A stretch of DNA of 64,000 nt from Streptomyces sp. D2-8 (GTDB lineage: Bacteria; Actinomycetota; Actinomycetes; Streptomycetales; Streptomycetaceae), in contig NZ_JAAHBP010000009.1 of assembly GCF_023184515.1 (NCBI RefSeq), positions 370,397 through 434,396 of the forward strand, written 5' to 3'. Each line of letters starts with the position of its first letter. Position 1 is the stretch's first letter. The translations under genes were made by a program, and so were the position numbers. Below the pieces are notes generated by a model, which was not told the DNA's origin, searched no databases, and worked only from the letters and a program-made list of their open reading frames with translations. Of this stretch, positions 41,568 through 49,833 are shown piece by piece.

Positions 41568-42689
41568 TCACGGCGCAGCTCGACGGGCACGCGCCCGGGT
41601 GCCGGCCGTGTCGCGGAAGGCCCACGTCATCCCGGGCTCCGTCACGCAGCGGAAGACCCGCCGCACGGACGGCGTGCACAGCGCGGTGACGACCACGGCC
41701 GCGACCAGGGTGGCGGCGATCACCCCGGCGGGCCCGCGGACCCAGGCCGGCTCGTACCAGCCCCCGTACTTGGCACCCTGCGCGACGAAGCCGTGCAGCA
41801 GATAGCCGGACAGGGTGCCGGCGCCGAGCACGGTGAACCAGGTCCGGCGCCCGGGCACCCAGGCGAGGAAGCAGCCGACCAGGACGAGGGAGCAGCCGAA
41901 GACGGCCAGGGTCATCAGGGGCCCGTACCACAGGGGGACGCCCAGGTCCCGGGCGCTGCCGGCGTGGAAGAACCAGGCGTAGTCCATCCGCGGAACCGCC
42001 CAGTACGCCACCCCCAGGGCGCAGACGGCCACCGGCACGGCGAGGATCCGCACCTCGCGCCGCCGCACCAGCCGAAAGTGCTCCGGCCGCAGCAGCAGAC
42101 CGAACACGAAGTACGGCAGGAACTGCAGGGTGCGCTGCAGATCGAGGTCGTGGCCGATGGACGGTGCGGTCGTCGCCAGCATCGCGATGACCAGGGCGAG
42201 CGGGAGCGGCCACCGCACCAGCCGCCAGACCGGCGTGGTCAGCCGCCAGACGAACAGGGCCGCCAGGAACCAGGTGAGGTACAGGGGGTCCAGCAGGCTG
42301 ACCGGGCGGTCGGGGTCCTGGCTGGTCCAGCGGGTGAACAGGGTGTACGCCGTCTCGAACACCACGTAGGGGACGACGACGCCGGTGACCAGGCGCTTGA
42401 GGCGGGCCGGGCTGCCGTCGAAGGTGCGCGAGAAGTAGCCGGAGACGATGATGAACGCCGGCATGTGGAAGGCGTAGACGAGCATGTAGAGGGCGGTGAC
42501 GGCCCTGCTGCCCTGGCGCAGTGGCTCCCAGGCGTGCCCCACGGCCACCAGCACGATCGCGAGGTACTTGGCGTTGTCGAAGAACGCGTCCCGCCGGCCG
42601 TCCGGGCGGGGCGCCTCGTCCTGCTCTTTCGTCCGCGTGACCCGGGCCGCTCCGGCACCCGGGCGGACCGTGGTCACCGTGTCACTCAT
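41568..42689 (-). CDS. Acyltransferase-3 family membrane protein
   Basis: A 373-residue integral membrane protein with about ten hydrophobic segments. The N-terminal FFDNAKYLAIVLVAVGHAWEPL carries the conserved His of the acyltransferase-3 family, and YAFHMPAFIIVSGYFSR the second motif. Such enzymes O-acylate sugars or cell-surface polymers. The substrate is not predictable. It has its own promoter candidate upstream (42773-42803) and is followed after 55 bases by the DUF2945 gene. Confidence 0.8.
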   Translation of the reverse strand: MSDTVTTVRPGAGAARVTRTKEQDEAPRPDGRRDAFFDNAKYLAIVLVAVGHAWEPLRQGSRAVTALYMLVYAFHMPAFIIVSGYFSRTFDGSPARLKRLVTGVVVPYVVFETAYTLFTRWTSQDPDRPVSLLDPLYLTWFLAALFVWRLTTPVWRLVRWPLPLALVIAMLATTAPSIGHDLDLQRTLQFLPYFVFGLLLRPEHFRLVRRREVRILAVPVAVCALGVAYWAVPRMDYAWFFHAGSARDLGVPLWYGPLMTLAVFGCSLVLVGCFLAWVPGRRTWFTVLGAGTLSGYLLHGFVAQGAKYGGWYEPAWVRGPAGVIAATLVAAVVVTALCTPSVRRVFRCVTEPGMTWAFRDTAGTRARARRAAP

Positions 42690-42772
42690 GGGACCTCCCG
42701 AAGCGGCTCGGGGTGGCGGTACCTCGTCTTGCCGGGGCTAAGGGCGGGGTGGCTGCGCAGAACATCGCCCGC

Positions 42773-42803
42773 ACCTTAAGCACAGGGCACCGCCCTCGTT
42801 CAA
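42773..42803 (-). promoter_or_regulatory. Candidate promoter for the acyltransferase gene
   Basis: On the minus strand TTGAAC (42803-42798), 19 bases, TAAGGT (42778-42773). Spacing is slightly long. It is the only promoter-like pair in the gap between the ABC ATPase and the acyltransferase. Confidence 0.35.
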
Positions 42804-42830
42804 CTCGCAACAGGTGTAATCCGCATCGGC

Positions 42831-44393
42831 TCATGCCCGGGTATACGGATCGAGGCGGGCGATCGTCTCCAGGAGGGCGAGGGTGAAGGGATGCCGCGGC
42901 GCGGTCAGGACCCGCCGGGCCGGGCCCTGTTCGACGATTTCGCCCGCGTCCAGCACGGCGATGCGGTGGGCGAGTGCCGCCGTGTCCAGGTCGTGCGTGA
43001 TGAGGACGAGGGCGAGGTCGTCGCGGTCGCGGACCAGGGCGGCGAGCAGGTCGAGGATGCCGCGGCGGGTGACGGTGTCGAGGCCGGAGGTGATCTCGTC
43101 GCAGACCAGGACCCGGGGGCGGGCGAGGAGGGCGCGGGCGAGGGCGGCGCGCTGGAGTTCGCCGCCGGAGAGCTCGCCGGGGCGGCGCCGGGCCTGTTCC
43201 GCGGTAAGGCCGAGGCGGCCCAGGGTGGCCGACGCCTCCTCCGTCGCCGCCCGTTCGCCGGCGCCCCGCAGCCGTACCGCCGTACGGGCCACCTGGTGCA
43301 GGACGGGCCGGTGCTCGTCGAAGGCGGCCCGGGCGTCCTGGAAGACGTACTGCACGCCGGCGAGTTGGGCCGGGCCGCGGTGGCGCAGGCTGCGCGGGAG
43401 CGGGGTGCCGTCGAGCAGGATGTCGCCGTCGTGGTCGCGGTGGAGGCCGGCGAGGCAGCGGGCGAGCGTGGTCTTGCCGCTGCCGGAGCGGCCGACCACG
43501 GCCAGGCACTCGCCGGGGCGGAGCGCGAGGTGCGGGACGCGCAGGACGGTGGTCCTGCGGTCGTGCACGGCGGTCAAGTCCCGCACGGTGAGCGTCGGTT
43601 GCACGGCGTCGCCGCACGCCCCGTCCGGGGGTGCCGCCCGCTGCGCGTCGAGCAGCCGGCGGGTCCACTCGTGGCGGGGTGCCGACCACAGCCGCTGCAC
43701 GGGGCCGGACTCCACGACGCGTCCCGCGCGCAGGACGAGCACCTCGTCGGCGAGGGCGCGGACGACGTCGAGGTCGTGGCTGAGCAGGACGACCGCGATG
43801 CCACGGGCCGCGACCGCCGCCAGTCGGCGCACGATGCCGGCCTTGGTGAGCGCGTCCTGGCCGGTGGTGGGCTCGTCGGCGACGATGACCCGGGCGCCGA
43901 GGAGGAGGGCCTGGGCGAGGACGACGCGTTGCTGCTGGCCGCCGGAGAGCTGGTGCGGGTAGCGGCGCAGCAGGGTTTCCGCGTCCGGGAGCTGGGCGTC
44001 GGCCAGGGCGCGCAGGACCGGTTCGCGTGCCGCCTCGCGGCGTTCGGGGCGGGGCAGGTGACGGACCTGCGGACGGGCGATGTCGTCGAGCAGGGCGCTG
44101 ACGCGGCGGGCCGGGTTGAGGACGGCGGCGGGGTGCTGCGGCACGTACCCGACCGGTCCGTCCGCGGGCCGGCGCACCTCTCCCGTGACCGCGGCACCGG
44201 CCGGGTACTCCCCCAGCAGCGCGAGTCCAGTGGTGGTCTTGCCGCTGCCGGAGGCGCCGACCAGGGCGGTCACCCGGCCGGGGAGCACGCGCAGGTGGAC
44301 TCCGTCGACGATCGCGCGGCCGTCGATCTCGACGCACAGTTCGCGGATCTCGGCGACGGGCTCCGGCGCCGGGGGCAGGTCCGTCTCGTTCAC
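42831..44393 (-). CDS. Peptide-type ABC importer, double ATPase
   Basis: A 520-residue protein with two ABC ATPases in tandem. Domain 1 (about 10-250) has GASGSGKTT, LSGGQQQR and VIVADEPTTGQD. Domain 2 (about 270-515) has GRSGSGKTT, LSGGELQR and VLVCDEITSGLD. Such DppD-DppF fusions energise peptide, nickel or opine importers. GTG 44393 overlaps the upstream permease stop. The cognate binding protein is truncated (46149-46686), so the importer is probably inactive or relies on another binding protein. Confidence 0.85.
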   Translation of the reverse strand: MNETDLPPAPEPVAEIRELCVEIDGRAIVDGVHLRVLPGRVTALVGASGSGKTTTGLALLGEYPAGAAVTGEVRRPADGPVGYVPQHPAAVLNPARRVSALLDDIARPQVRHLPRPERREAAREPVLRALADAQLPDAETLLRRYPHQLSGGQQQRVVLAQALLLGARVIVADEPTTGQDALTKAGIVRRLAAVAARGIAVVLLSHDLDVVRALADEVLVLRAGRVVESGPVQRLWSAPRHEWTRRLLDAQRAAPPDGACGDAVQPTLTVRDLTAVHDRRTTVLRVPHLALRPGECLAVVGRSGSGKTTLARCLAGLHRDHDGDILLDGTPLPRSLRHRGPAQLAGVQYVFQDARAAFDEHRPVLHQVARTAVRLRGAGERAATEEASATLGRLGLTAEQARRRPGELSGGELQRAALARALLARPRVLVCDEITSGLDTVTRRGILDLLAALVRDRDDLALVLITHDLDTAALAHRIAVLDAGEIVEQGPARRVLTAPRHPFTLALLETIARLDPYTRA

Positions 44394-45196
44394 GGCCGCC
44401 GTCCCTTCCTTCTGGGGCTCTTCTCCAGCGCGGCGTCGAAGAGCAGGTTGGTGCCCGTCGTGAGGGCGACGATCAGCAGGGTCGGCACGACCACGGCCCA
44501 GGGCTGGACGAAGAGGCCGGTGCGGTTGCGGTCGACCATGACCGCCCAGTCGGCGGCGTCCGGCGCGACGCCCACGCCGAGGAACGCGGCCGTCGACACC
44601 AGGTACAGCACCCCGGTCAGCCGGACCCCGGCGTCGGCGGCCAGGGTGCGCAGCGCCGAGCGGCCCACGTAGCCGACGGCGACGCGCCACCACGACTCGC
44701 CCTGCACGCGCAGCGCCTCCACCGCGGGCCGGGCAGCCGCCTCGGCCGCCGCGGCACGGACGATCCGGGCGGCGTCGGGCACGTTCACCAGCGCGACGAG
44801 CAGCGCGAGCCCCGTGGCGCCCGGCGAGAACACGGACGCCACCAGCAGGATGAGCAGCAGCGACGGCACGGCGAGCAGCACGTCCAGGGGCCGCATCAGC
44901 AGCTCCTCCAGCCGCCGCGCGTGGGTGACCGCGGCGACGAGTCCGACCGGCAGCGCGACCAGGTAGGCGAGGGCGGTCGCGGCGAGCGCGGTCAGGACGA
45001 CCGTGCGGCCGCCGTGCAGCACCTGCCGCCCGACGTCCCGGCCCACGAAGTCGGTGCCCAGCCAGCGGCCGTCGCCGAGGGTGAAGGAGGGGGCGCGGGG
45101 ACCGGGTTCACCGGCGAACAGGGGCCCCAGGAGGGCGAGGAGCAGCGGGACCGCGACGACCGTGAGGCCGAGGAGGAACCGGCGCGGGGCCCTCAC
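44390..45196 (-). CDS. Peptide-type ABC importer permease (DppC-like)
   Basis: A 268-residue permease with an N-terminal helix (FLLGLTVVAVPLLLALLGPLF), the DppC motif LGTDFVGRDVGRQVLHGG and an EAA-like loop (AVEALRVQGESWWRVAVGYVGRSALRTL). GTG 45196 overlaps the preceding permease stop as GTGA. The C-terminus ends with a basic stretch (KSPRRKGRRP). Confidence 0.82.
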   Translation of the reverse strand: MRAPRRFLLGLTVVAVPLLLALLGPLFAGEPGPRAPSFTLGDGRWLGTDFVGRDVGRQVLHGGRTVVLTALAATALAYLVALPVGLVAAVTHARRLEELLMRPLDVLLAVPSLLLILLVASVFSPGATGLALLVALVNVPDAARIVRAAAAEAAARPAVEALRVQGESWWRVAVGYVGRSALRTLAADAGVRLTGVLYLVSTAAFLGVGVAPDAADWAVMVDRNRTGLFVQPWAVVVPTLLIVALTTGTNLLFDAALEKSPRRKGRRP

Positions 45197-46152
45197 GCCG
45201 CCACCCCCGCCCGGGGCGTCAGCCGGTACGCCACGATGTCCGCGCCCAGGTTCAGGACGACCGTCAGCACGCCGAACACCACCGCCAGCCCCTGCACCAC
45301 CGGCACGTCCCGCTCGGCGACGGCGTTGAGGAGGACCGTTCCGAGGCCGGGGATCACGAACAGCGCCTCCACGACGATGACCCCGCACAGCAACCAGTCG
45401 ACGGTACGGGCGAGTTGCTGGGCGGCCGGGGCGAGGGCGTTCGGCAGCGCGTGGGTGTAGCGGACGCGGGCGCCGGGGACGCCGTAGCGGCGGGCGTGGG
45501 CGGCGTAGGGCGAGGCGAGGGCGTCGGCCATGCCGGCGCGGACCAGGCGGGAGAGGGAGCAGACCGGGCGGGAGAGCAGGACCAGCACGGGCAGGACGAG
45601 CACGGCCGGGTGGCCGAGGAGGTCGGTGCCGTAGCCCACCGCGGTCGGCGGCAGCCAGGCCAGTTTCAGCGCGAACAACGTCACCAGCAACACGCCGAGG
45701 GCGAACTCCGGTACGGCGTACACGGCGAGCGTGACGGAGCTGACCAGCCGGTCGATCAGCCGTCCCTCGTGGCGGGCGGCGAGCACGCCGAGCCCGAAGC
45801 CGAGCGGGACGAGCAGGGCCAGGGTGAGCGCGGCCAGCAGCAGGCTCGGGCCGAAACCGTCGGCGATGTACCGGGCCACCGGTCGGCCGGAGGTCAGGGA
45901 GGTGCCGAAGTCGCCGTGCGCCAGGCCCGCCGCCCAGCCCGCGAGGCGTTCGTGGGCGGGCCGGTCCAGGTCCATGGCCTCGCGGATCGCCGCGATGCGC
46001 GCCGGGTCGGGCTGGTCGCCGGCGAGGGCCACCGCGGCGTCGCCCGGCAGCGCCTCGGTGAGCGCGAAGACCAGCAGCACGACGGCCACGGTCTGCACGG
46101 CACCGAGAAGCAGCCGCCGGGCGACGAAGGAGCGCAGTCCGCTCTGCTTCAC
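45193..46152 (-). CDS. Peptide-type ABC importer permease (DppB-like)
   Basis: A 319-residue permease. A first helix (LLLGAVQTVAVVLLVFALTEALPGDAA) is followed by the external loop MDLDRPAHERLAGWAAGLAHGDFGTSLTSG and then four or five further helices with the usual EAA loop (SPYAAHARRYGVPGARVRYTHALPNAL). GTG 46152 is chosen because it overlaps the binding-protein stop as GTGA and has AAGG about nine bases upstream. ATG 46161 is an alternative. Confidence 0.82.
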   Translation of the reverse strand: MKQSGLRSFVARRLLLGAVQTVAVVLLVFALTEALPGDAAVALAGDQPDPARIAAIREAMDLDRPAHERLAGWAAGLAHGDFGTSLTSGRPVARYIADGFGPSLLLAALTLALLVPLGFGLGVLAARHEGRLIDRLVSSVTLAVYAVPEFALGVLLVTLFALKLAWLPPTAVGYGTDLLGHPAVLVLPVLVLLSRPVCSLSRLVRAGMADALASPYAAHARRYGVPGARVRYTHALPNALAPAAQQLARTVDWLLCGVIVVEALFVIPGLGTVLLNAVAERDVPVVQGLAVVFGVLTVVLNLGADIVAYRLTPRAGVAA

Positions 46153-46686
46153 GCGAGCCATACCTTGTCGAAGCGCGCCCAGTCGAGGGTGTTGGCGGGG
46201 GCCTTGGTCTCGACTCCCCTGACCTTGCGGGCCGTTCCGAGGATCCAGTCGGCGAAGCCCCAGATCAGGAAGCCGCCCTCGGTGTACAGGCGGCGCTGCA
46301 TCCGCTCGTAGACGGCCGCACGCCCGGTCTTGTCGCGGGTCGACTGGGCCTGCTGGTAGAGGGCGTCGAAGTCCTTGTACCGCCACTGGGTGGCGTTCGT
46401 GGTGGAGTCGGTGAGCAGCCGCTGGGAGAGGTGCGCCTCGATGGGCATGGCGCCGGAGCGGTAGCAGCACAGGGTGCCGCCGTCGAGGATGTCGCTCCAG
46501 TAGGAGTCCTTGCTGCCCATCTTCACGTCGATCGTGACACCGGCCTTGGCGGCCTGGTCGCGGAAGATGCTCGCGGCCTCGGTGAACCCGGCGGCGACGG
46601 CCGAGGTGTCCAGGGTGACCTTCAGCTTCTCGGCACCGGCCTGCTTGAGCAGGGCACGGGCGCGGTCGAGGTCCTGTTCCGCCGAG
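46149..46686 (-). pseudogene. Truncated peptide-type solute-binding protein gene
   Basis: Only about the last 180 residues of an SBP family 5 protein remain: AEQDLDRARALLKQAGAEKLKVTLDTSAVAAGFTEAASIFRDQ..., then ATQWRYKDFDALYQQAQSTRDKTGRAAVYERMQRRLYTEGGFLIWGFADWILGT. Full members are 500-550 residues with a lipoprotein signal, which is missing along with the ligand-binding first lobe. The coding pattern stops abruptly near 46686, where plus-strand peptidase coding begins. A chance ATG at 46697 or 46709 might allow a fragment to be made. Confidence 0.8.
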
Positions 46687-47907
46687 CGGCGCGGCATCCT
46701 GCTGGTCAACCCGGGCGGCCCGGGCGGCTCCGGACTCCCCTACGCGGTCACCAAGCGGGCCAGACTCCCCGAGAGCGTGCGCCGCGCGTACGACGTGATC
46801 GGCTTCGACCCGCGCGGCGTCGGACAGAGCACCCCCGTCACCTGCGGCCCGATGGGTGGCCTCTTCGACAGCCCGGGCAACGACCCCGTGCCCGAGGGGA
46901 CGTCGGCGGAGCGGGCGTATCTGAGGTCCCTGCGGGCCATGGCCGACGACTGCGCCGCGCACGCGGGCCGCCTGCTGCCGTACCTGTCCACCGAGCAGAC
47001 GGCGTCCGACATGGACGCGATACGCGCGGCCCTCGGCGCACCGCGGACGAACTTCCTGGGCGTCTCCTACGGCAGCTACCTCGGCGCGGCCTACACCGCC
47101 CGGTTCCCGCACCGCGTCGGCCGGATGGTCCTCGACAGCGTCGTCGGCCCCTGGGACTGGTACGACTTCGACGTGCTCCAGAGCCGGGCCCTGCTGCGTC
47201 AGCGCGACACGTTCTTCGCCTGGGCCGCCGGGCACTTCGGTCTGGGCAGGACGCGGGACGAGGTGCGCGAGGCGTATCTGCGGGTGCGCCGGGGGCTCGC
47301 CGCGCGGCCGGTGGCGGGCTTCGGTCCGGCGGAGTTCGACCGGGCGGTGTACCGCGCGCTGGGCCGCACCGAACGCTGGAGCGGCCTGGCGAACGGCCTG
47401 CGCGGCTACCTGACCGACGGGGATCCCGCCGGGCTGCGCCCGGCCACCGCGTTCGACAGCCCCGACTCGCGCACCTACGAGGCGGCGAACCGCACGGTCA
47501 AGTGCGCCGACGGGCCGGGCCCCGGCCCCCGCGACATCGTCACGGACCTGCGCCGCACCCGGCGCCTCGACCCGCAGCCGGTGCTGACGGGCATGGAGGC
47601 GAGCACCTGCGCCTACTGGCACCACCGCCCCGGCCGGCGCACCCCGCTCGGCAGCCCGGCGGCGCCGCCGGTCCTCCTCGTCGCCTCGGCGCACGACCCC
47701 GTGACGCCGATCGAGGGCGCCCGCTCGTTGCTGCGGCTGCTTCCCGGCTCACGCCTGGTCACCCTCGACGACGACTACTCCCACGGTGTGTTCGCCAGCC
47801 GTGGCGACGCGTGCGTGGACGACACCGTGGCGGCCTACCTGCTGAACGGCACGGTGCCCGCCGCGAACGTGCGGTGCGCGGGCCCCGGCCTGCCGGCGCC
47901 GGAGTGA
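46687..47907 (+). pseudogene. 5'-truncated secreted tripeptidyl aminopeptidase-type hydrolase gene
   Basis: About 405 residues of an alpha/beta-hydrolase of the SlpD/TAP class. They start abruptly at RGILLVNPGGPGGSGLPYAV. The catalytic Ser lies in GVSYGSYLGAAY, followed by VLDSVVGPWDWYDFD, ASAHDPVTPIEGAR with the catalytic Asp, and DDYSHGVFASRGDACVDD with the His. The family normally has a signal peptide and about 90-110 further N-terminal residues. None of that is found upstream, where the minus-strand binding-protein fragment abuts. The remaining frame is open to its stop, so the loss may be recent. Confidence 0.75.
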
Positions 47908-47917
47908 CGCCGGCTTC

Positions 47918-48979
47918 TCACGGCTCCTTCCACACCAGCACGGTCAGCACGACGCTCGCGACGGTGACCGGGACGGCGGTCTGGTTCAGCAGCCGCACCC
48001 GCATCCTGCGCCCCGACGGGATCCGCTTCGTCACGGGCAGGACGGCGAAGGTGCCGCCGCCCGTCCCCACGATCTCGTGGATCGGATGGTCCATGCGGTG
48101 CTGATCGCCCTCGTACTCCGACATGCGCGCCTGGACGACCGCACCCGCCGGGAGACCGTCGATGTGGACGCTGACGGTCCCGGTGAAGCGGGCCGGGCCA
48201 CGGGCGAAGACGCTGCCGCCGGTGGCGTGGTGGCCGGTCTCGTCGGTCCACTCCGTGGTGAACTCCACCGAGTCCCAGGCGCCGGGCGCGAGTGGGTACG
48301 GCCGGGTGGCACCGAGGTTGACGTACTGGGGCATGGGGTCCTCTCCTTCCCACAGGCCCGCCGGAAGGGCCAGGGCGTCGGCGACGTCACGGCGGAAGTC
48401 GGCCATGTCGAACCCGCGCGGGTCGACCTTCCAGTCGCTCCATTCCAGGTGGCCGATCGCGCTCTTGGGGCCCCAGCCGTGCGCGCGGCAGATCGCGGCG
48501 GTGGCCCTGATCATCGCGAGGTACTGGGCGGGCGGCCACGGGTCCTTGCCGTCGCCCTTGTTCTCGCACTCCCAGCCGTAGAACCGGGCGTTGCCGTCGA
48601 CCGCGCCGGCCGAGCCGTCGTGCTCGTGGGTCGGGGGAGGATACGTGCCGTACGACTCGCCTATGACGGCGTTGAGCACGTCGCCGTCGCCGCCGCCGGC
48701 GTGGTTGGCGCGGCCGTTCCCGACGAGGTGGACGACGCCGTCCTTGGTGATGCAGCCGGTGGCGAGCGGGCCCGGCAGGGCGCTGTGGCCGTGGAAGATC
48801 AGCCCGACGACGTTCGTGCCGGGGCCGGTGACGGTGTGGTGGATCACCACACCGTGCACGGGACCCCAAGGGCCTATGTGGTTACGGTTGTTGGTGCGCC
48901 AGCCGGCGACCTCGTGAACGGCGCAGCCCTCGGCCTTCAACGCGGCGACGAGCCGGGCGGCGGTGAGTGGGGTGGCCAT
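47918..48979 (-). CDS. N-acetylmuramoyl-L-alanine amidase, phage-lysin-like
   Basis: A 353-residue Amidase_2/PGRP-type enzyme that cuts the bond between muramic acid and the stem peptide. Zinc ligands are in VVIHHTVTG, the His within HLEWSDWKVDPRGFDMADFR and the Cys/His region at GCITKDGVVHLVGNGRANHAGGGDGDVLN. No signal peptide is present, as in phage endolysins. The C-terminal 130 residues (QYVNLGATRPYPLAPGAWDSVEFTTEW...) look like a beta-rich wall- or capsid-associated domain. No other phage genes are nearby, so this is a lone domesticated lysin or cargo gene. ATG 48979 follows a GGAGG-type site. Confidence 0.8.
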   Translation of the reverse strand: MATPLTAARLVAALKAEGCAVHEVAGWRTNNRNHIGPWGPVHGVVIHHTVTGPGTNVVGLIFHGHSALPGPLATGCITKDGVVHLVGNGRANHAGGGDGDVLNAVIGESYGTYPPPTHEHDGSAGAVDGNARFYGWECENKGDGKDPWPPAQYLAMIRATAAICRAHGWGPKSAIGHLEWSDWKVDPRGFDMADFRRDVADALALPAGLWEGEDPMPQYVNLGATRPYPLAPGAWDSVEFTTEWTDETGHHATGGSVFARGPARFTGTVSVHIDGLPAGAVVQARMSEYEGDQHRMDHPIHEIVGTGGGTFAVLPVTKRIPSGRRMRVRLLNQTAVPVTVASVVLTVLVWKEP

Positions 48980-49198
48980 GAGTCAGTCCTCCGTTCCGGC
49001 GCGTGCGTGCCGGTCTGAAGACGGTCCGATCACAGTGGGGAGCGTGCCTGGTCGCGCAACGTGCCCGTTCTCGGGGCGTGCTGCCGGACCCTCACCATTC
49101 TCGCGCCGCTCACCCCGTCGCTGACCTCGCCGTACGCCACCTGAGCAAAATAGGCGCGATTACGACGCTGCCGCGTCGAGGGGGGGGGCACACCTGTG

Positions 49199-49714
49199 TC
49201 AGTTCGGGACAGACGGTCGAAGGTGCGGCGGAGGACCGGCCGTCCAGATGCGGCTGCTCAGGTCCGAGCCGCGCAGGACCTGGACGCGCCAGGGGTCGAT
49301 GCGCAGCAGGTGGTAGTCGGGGCTGTCGGGGCCGGCGCTCCAGTAGAGGTGGGGGTCGTAGCCGACGCCCGGGGGGCTGTTGCGGCGGTACAGCTCCCAG
49401 GCGCACAGCTTGGTGTCCCGGTCGTGCACCCAGGCCGAGACGCTGTCGACGAACACCGCGTCCTGGCAGGGGTGCCAGTACGCGTACGTGGTGTGGGGGT
49501 TGTTCGCCAGGTGGGCGGCCTTCACCGGGGTGCGGAAGACCGCAAGCCAGCCGACGGGGCGCTCGTCGACGGTCTCCCACACGGGCTGCACGACACGGGC
49601 CCGGGGGCGGTTGTGCCGGTCGACGGTGACCATCGTGCAGTAGACGGTCCGCTGGACGTACGTGACGAAGGCGGCCTCGATCTCGGAGAACGAACGCACC
49701 TGTGCGGCGCCCAT
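49199..49714 (-). CDS. Pyridoxamine 5'-phosphate oxidase-fold protein
   Basis: A 171-residue split-barrel flavoprotein: MGAAQVRSFSEIEAAFVTYVQRTVYCTMVTVDRHNRPRARVVQPVWE, then TPVKAAHLANNPHTTYAYWHPCQDAVFVD. These define the PPOX-like family, whose members bind FMN, F420 or haem. ATG 49714 follows GAGGT. It lies just after the PKS terminator and may act in tailoring, or be unrelated. Confidence 0.82.
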   Translation of the reverse strand: MGAAQVRSFSEIEAAFVTYVQRTVYCTMVTVDRHNRPRARVVQPVWETVDERPVGWLAVFRTPVKAAHLANNPHTTYAYWHPCQDAVFVDSVSAWVHDRDTKLCAWELYRRNSPPGVGYDPHLYWSAGPDSPDYHLLRIDPWRVQVLRGSDLSSRIWTAGPPPHLRPSVPN

Positions 49715-49759
49715 GGCGATACCTCGATTCGCGGACGGAGGACAGACGGAGAGGGGACG

Positions 49760-49804
49760 GGCCGGCCGCCCGGCTGCTCGCGGGGAGCAGCCGGGCGGCC
49801 GGCC
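49760..49804 (-). terminator. Terminator of the PKS operon (20-bp perfect hairpin)
   Basis: GGCCGGCCGCCCGGCTGCTC (49760-49779) pairs perfectly with 49785-49804 around a 5-base loop. It begins 29 bases after the last PKS stop. There is no T-tract, as usual for GC-rich actinobacteria, so it may act in both directions. Confidence 0.85.
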
Positions 49805-49833
49805 GGAGGGGTCCGAACGGCGGACCTCACGGA

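Noticed and set aside
46510..46690. An extended N-terminus for the plus-strand peptidase
   Set aside because: This stretch codes for the binding protein on the minus strand. The plus frame there shows no signal peptide or peptidase similarity.
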